Source: an uncultured Dialister sp. (lineage in GTDB: Bacteria; Bacillota; Negativicutes; Veillonellales; Dialisteraceae). Taken from it: 7,828 bases of DNA. The position numbers and the translations under genes are program-made. The first letter of the stretch is position 1; every line of letters starts with the position of its first letter. The stretch is taken from positions 1-7,828 of the forward strand of contig NZ_CAAFRZ010000216.1 of NCBI RefSeq assembly GCF_900765565.1. The letters run 5' to 3'. Shown here one piece after another: positions 5,140 to 7,828 of the stretch. The notes below the pieces were generated by a model, which had not been told where the DNA came from, searched no databases, and saw only the letters and a program-made list of their open reading frames with translations.

Positions 5140-6105
5140 TTGAATTTTGGTGACGCACTTGTGGCCTTTTTGAATATCGGCCTTTTCAGTTCCCTGATCA
5201 GCCGTTTTACGGGAGCCAATACGGCAATCCTCGTTTTCTGCTCCCTGCTTTACCTGGGAAGCACGCCCCTGGAAACGGTGGGGATCATGCTGACGTACCT
5301 GGTCTTTATGCGGCTCACGATTTATACCCAGAAAAAGAAGCTGAATTTCAAGCGGATGCATGTATTTAAGGGGTACCGGGTCATTCTTCCGATTGTCCTC
5401 ATTATCATTTCCCTCTTTATCTATCCCTTCGCAGCGCTGGCTATTTTCCTCCTTCTTTTCATGACGGAAATTCTTTACCAAATGTGGCAGGATGTGCCTG
5501 AGGAACACCGGGCTTCCCGGGGGCAGCTGACGGGCTGGATCATTGCTGGTGCTATCCTCACCACCATCGGTATGGTGGTTGTGAAGTTCATCCCCGGAAG
5601 CATTTACTACATCATCGGCGGCGTTGTGGCCCTCCTGGTGTGCGTCTTCTTCTGGTGGCTCGGCCAGGACCGGGAGCGCCTGGAAGGGGCCTGGGACAAG
5701 GTGGTACTCTTCTCCTTCCTCTTCCTCGGTCTCTTCGGCTTCGATATGGCGGACTGGCTGGATGATATGCGGCGCCAGGTGAACAGGACCCCCATCGCAT
5801 ACAATTTGCCCTTTGTTTTCCTGCCGGTATTCTTCATCGGCTTCCTGATGGCCAATGTGCTCTTCGGCATTTTCTCCCTGTCCGGTCTGGTGATCACCTT
5901 CTTCGGTGCCATTTCCATGCGTCTCTTCGGTTACTACGAAGTATCCCGCAAGGGCAAGGCAAACCTGGTGTCCCTGGGCTTCACGGTACTTGCTATCCTG
6001 CTGCTCCTCATCACGGCTCCGGAACCTACCGGCATTTCCCAGGCAGTGGATGCTTTCCTGCCGTCCAATACCTATGGATTCCATGGGATCCTGAATATGT
6101 TTTGA
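5140..6105 (+). CDS. Polytopic membrane protein of unknown function
   Basis: I do not recognise the family. From TTG 5140 the product has 321 residues and is mostly hydrophobic, with about 8-10 membrane segments near residues 5-20, 27-41, 44-62, 80-95, 96-114, 131-150, 155-174, 187-203, 222-244, 246-264 and 276-293. Some of these may be paired or re-entrant. Charged loops include TQKKKLNFKRMHVFKGYR (63-80), MWQDVPEEHRASRGQ (115-129), GQDRERLEGAWDK (175-187) and DMADWLDDMRRQVNR (202-216). There is no signal peptide cleavage site, no nucleotide-binding motif and no cysteine cluster. It is probably a transporter-like or integral inner-membrane protein, but nothing shows a substrate. The gene has its own promoter, stands alone on this strand, and is followed by hairpins at 6124-6176. 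Confidence 0.85.
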   Translation: MNFGDALVAFLNIGLFSSLISRFTGANTAILVFCSLLYLGSTPLETVGIMLTYLVFMRLTIYTQKKKLNFKRMHVFKGYRVILPIVLIIISLFIYPFAALAIFLLLFMTEILYQMWQDVPEEHRASRGQLTGWIIAGAILTTIGMVVVKFIPGSIYYIIGGVVALLVCVFFWWLGQDRERLEGAWDKVVLFSFLFLGLFGFDMADWLDDMRRQVNRTPIAYNLPFVFLPVFFIGFLMANVLFGIFSLSGLVITFFGAISMRLFGYYEVSRKGKANLVSLGFTVLAILLLLITAPEPTGISQAVDAFLPSNTYGFHGILNMF

Positions 6106-6119
6106 TCATTAATAAAAAG

Positions 6120-6165
6120 GCGTTGTCCTCCGGACAGGGCTGTGTCCAAGCGGCCAGGGCTAAGG
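6120..6165. repeat. Second copy of the GGGCT mini-hairpin repeat
   Basis: GGCGT is followed by the hairpin TGTCC-TCC-GGACA (6124-6136), GGGCT, and then a degenerate second unit ending GGCCAGGGCTAAGG (6152-6165). The first unit is nearly identical to 4305-4322. It lies 15 nt after the membrane-protein stop. Confidence 0.6.
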
Positions 6166-6176
6166 TTGCCGCTTGG
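6146..6176 (+). terminator. Candidate terminator hairpin after the membrane-protein gene
   Basis: CCAAGCGGC (6146-6154) and GCCGCTTGG (6168-6176) form a perfect 9-bp stem with a 13-nt loop. Only GTTTAAGG follows, so the T-tract is short and termination may be weak. It overlaps the repeat copy above, which may have been co-opted as the transcript end. Confidence 0.4.
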
Positions 6177-6196
6177 GTTTAAGGTAGAATATTATA

Positions 6197-6267
6197 ATCG
6201 AGTAGGAGGCGGGCACTTCCCCGCCGACCTCTCACACCACCGTACGTACCGTTCGGTATACGGCGGT
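6197..6267 (-). ncRNA. Group II intron domains V and VI
   Basis: Domain V: ACCGCCGTA (6267-6259) pairs with TACGGTGGT (6244-6236), including a G·U. A 2-nt bulge CG (6246-6245) follows, then an upper helix TACC/GGTA with a GAAC loop. Aligned to the usual GAGCCGUAU, the catalytic triad is CGC (6265-6263). Domain VI: GAG-AGG (6233-6228) pairs with CCT and CTC (6206-6204 and 6202-6200), leaving A6203 bulged. GGCGGG/CCCGCC (6225-6220 and 6213-6208) caps it. The bulged A is the seventh base from the 3' end, the expected branch-point position. Confidence 0.88.
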
Positions 6268-6270
6268 TCT

Positions 6271-7683
6271 CTAGTTTTCGCATACTTGCTTATAGTAGCT
6301 CGTTAGGGACACATATCCCTGGCGGGCTATTTCTTTATTGCTAAGGATTTGGTTCAGCATAAGTGCCGCCCTCCATGTCCCTTTTCGGCAGTTGGCCAGT
6401 TCGTGTACCTTCCATTCCGGTATTTTGTATTGCCGTATCATTCGGTACTTTGTCCTGACCTTTTTCCACTGTGTCCAGTAGATGGCTCGTATTCGCCTTC
6501 TCACCCATTCATCCATCTCACGAAGCATTCCTGTCGTATCTGCCAACTTAAAGTAGTTCACCCATCCTTTGGCTATCTGATTGAACCTTACTGGGCGCAT
6601 TTCATTACTAATCGCTTTATTGCGGTTGGTAATAGCCCTCAGGTTTTCTTTCAGTTTGCTCTTGGCCTTCGGATGTACTCTGAAGTGGCATTTTCCTTTC
6701 TTGCGATAGAATCCGTATCCCAGATATTTTACCTTGGATATGGATTCCACGCTGGTTTTCTCCCTGTTCACTTTGAGGAACAGCTTCCCTTCAATGAACG
6801 GGATGATGTGGACTAAGGTTCTTTCTGCACTTTTCCTGCTTTTACACAGTATCATGCAGTCGTCTGCGTAGCGCACAAACTTATGCCCCCGCTTTTCCAG
6901 TTCCTTGTCCAGTTCATTCAGCATGACATTCGCAAGTAGAGGGCTGAGTGGTCCTCCTTGTGGTACGCCTTTCTCACTCTTTTCAAATATCCCGTGAGAC
7001 ATTACGCCTGCATTGAGAAATTTATGTATGAGCGAGATGACTCTGCCATCTTTTACAGTACGCGAAAGAATCTCGATGAGCTTGCTTTGGCACACCGTGT
7101 CAAAGAATTTCTCAAGATCCATGCTTACCGCATAGACATATCCTTCCTCCGCATACTTTTGGCATTGTCTTAAGGCATCATGGGCTCCCCGCTTTGGACG
7201 AAATCCAAAACTGGAATCTGAGAATTGCGGCTCATAGATAGGCATAAGTACTTGGGCTATGGCCTGTTGCACTACCCTGTCTACTACCGTCGGTATTCCC
7301 AACTTACGAAATTTGCCTTTTTCTGCCTTGGGTATTTCTCCCCTGCGGCCCGGTTCAGGGGTATATTCCCCTGCCACTATCTCCTCAAGCAGGTCCAAGC
7401 GGTGCTCGCTAAGATACGGTAGAAGTTCATCTACACTCATCCTGTCGACTCCGCCTGCCCCTTTGTTGGATTTCACTTTCCTGCAGGCAGCATTCATGTT
7501 GTCACGGGATAAAATCCGCTTAAGGAGACTGTCCGTTGGCAAGTCTGCAATGATGTTGTTGTGTTCAGCAATCCTCACATGGATGGGCACTCCGGCATAT
7601 CCCTGCTGTTCCGCAGCTGCTTTCTGCCAGTAATCTTCTTTCTGAAGTTGTTTGCCTTTAAGCCCATGGTTGGTTACTTTCAT
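6271..7683 (-). CDS. ltrA: Group II intron reverse transcriptase/maturase
   Basis: The intron-encoded protein binds its own intron RNA, helps it splice and copies it into DNA during retrohoming. It has 470 residues. Reverse transcriptase blocks include NKGAGGVD (73-80), LGIPTVVDRVVQQA (128-141), SFGFRP (158-163) and MDLEKFFD (188-195, catalytic Asp189). GVPQGGPLSPLLANVML (239-255) and YADD (272-275, catalytic Asp274 and Asp275) follow. A maturase X domain spans about 365-410 (AKGWVNYFKL and EMDEWVRRRIRAIYWTQWKK). The protein ends soon after GTWRAALMLNQIL (435-447). There is no HNH endonuclease domain with its cysteine pairs. All RT residues are intact and there is no frameshift. AGGAG (7698-7694) lies 10 nt before the ATG. 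The TAG abuts domain V, as expected for an ORF in domain IV. Confidence 0.95.
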   Translation of the reverse strand: MKVTNHGLKGKQLQKEDYWQKAAAEQQGYAGVPIHVRIAEHNNIIADLPTDSLLKRILSRDNMNAACRKVKSNKGAGGVDRMSVDELLPYLSEHRLDLLEEIVAGEYTPEPGRRGEIPKAEKGKFRKLGIPTVVDRVVQQAIAQVLMPIYEPQFSDSSFGFRPKRGAHDALRQCQKYAEEGYVYAVSMDLEKFFDTVCQSKLIEILSRTVKDGRVISLIHKFLNAGVMSHGIFEKSEKGVPQGGPLSPLLANVMLNELDKELEKRGHKFVRYADDCMILCKSRKSAERTLVHIIPFIEGKLFLKVNREKTSVESISKVKYLGYGFYRKKGKCHFRVHPKAKSKLKENLRAITNRNKAISNEMRPVRFNQIAKGWVNYFKLADTTGMLREMDEWVRRRIRAIYWTQWKKVRTKYRMIRQYKIPEWKVHELANCRKGTWRAALMLNQILSNKEIARQGYVSLTSYYKQVCEN

Positions 7684-7828
7684 TGACTAACATCTCCTAA
7701 AGTTCGGCCCTTCCCAGATATCTATAGGTCATCTGGTACTATGGCTTCTGCTGACTTCTCACGACAAATCTTATTTCAACCACAGCACAGCCCAATAAAT
7801 ACAGCCTTATTCTGCTGTGTCCGTGAGA
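7684..7828 (-). ncRNA. Intron RNA upstream of the maturase gene (partial)
   Basis: On the minus strand this reads through GTGAGAAGTCAGCAGAAGCC and ATAGTACC, wording typical of group II intron RNA shortly before the encoded protein (domain II-III region, by recollection of related introns). A small hairpin follows, CCAGAT (7736-7731) with ATCTGG (7719-7714). After it come the maturase ribosome binding site and start codon. Domain I is not in the window. Confidence 0.65.

Larger units (their letters stand above)
6197..7828 (-). mobile_element. Group II intron, 3' portion, 5' end outside the window
   Basis: A minus-strand group II intron. From right to left it shows structured intron RNA (7684-7828), the intact reverse transcriptase/maturase gene (6271-7683), domain V, domain VI, and a 3' end at about 6197 reading …CTCGAT. 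The 5' exon, most of domain I and the 5' splice site lie beyond the right edge. The 3' exon begins with TATAATATTC, between the intron and the membrane-protein gene, which is on the opposite strand. The intron therefore does not interrupt a gene visible here. The protein lacks an endonuclease domain, as in RmInt1-type introns. Class D or a related class is my tentative assignment. Confidence 0.9.

Noticed and set aside
5122..6084. 320-codon minus-strand frame opposite the membrane protein
   Set aside because: It is very rich in Glu, His and Gln, as expected from reading hydrophobic codons in reverse. The plus strand has the promoter, ribosome binding site and membrane pattern.
6349..7633. Plus-strand frames opposite the maturase
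   Set aside because: They are antisense to an intact reverse transcriptase with all motifs. None has supporting signals.

Overview
The window looks like a chromosomal segment of a low-to-mid-GC Bacillota-type bacterium. The main reason is the co-directional minus-strand order rpmE2 - prfA - prmC - sua5, a translation cluster known from that phylum. A Negativicutes (Dialister/Megasphaera-like) source is my guess from the style of the GC-rich intergenic repeats. That guess is not proven by anything in the sequence.

Layout. Positions 1-1254 hold no convincing gene. They are a patchwork of short hairpin-forming repeats: three copies of a GGCGGCGC/GCGCCGCC inverted pair, two copies of a 'cccaaaggggg...agggattctgatgg' module (one expanded by a nested structured insert), and many CGCC-gaa-GGCG type mini-hairpins. 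Positions 1255-4251 (minus) carry three tightly overlapping genes: prfA (release factor RF1), prmC (which methylates the RF1 GGQ glutamine) and sua5/tsaC (first step of tRNA t6A synthesis). Positions 4252-4495 are an intergenic array of small tandem hairpins. Upstream lies rpmE2 (zinc-free ribosomal protein L31 type B, 4523-4774 minus), with a clear promoter and a clear intrinsic terminator. Positions 4844-5074 separate two divergent promoters and may hold a decayed small ORF. Positions 5140-6105 (plus) encode a polytopic membrane protein that I do not recognise.

From 6197 to the right edge, on the minus strand, lies the 3' part of a group II intron: a complete 470-residue reverse transcriptase/maturase without an endonuclease domain, followed by domain V, domain VI and the 3' splice site. 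The intron 5' end is beyond the window.

Functionally, the minus-strand genes all serve translation: a ribosomal protein, termination, modification of the termination factor, and tRNA modification. The membrane gene is divergent from them, and the intron lies downstream of it in antisense orientation. I see no defence system, CRISPR array, tRNA or rRNA. The least explained content is the structured repeat DNA.
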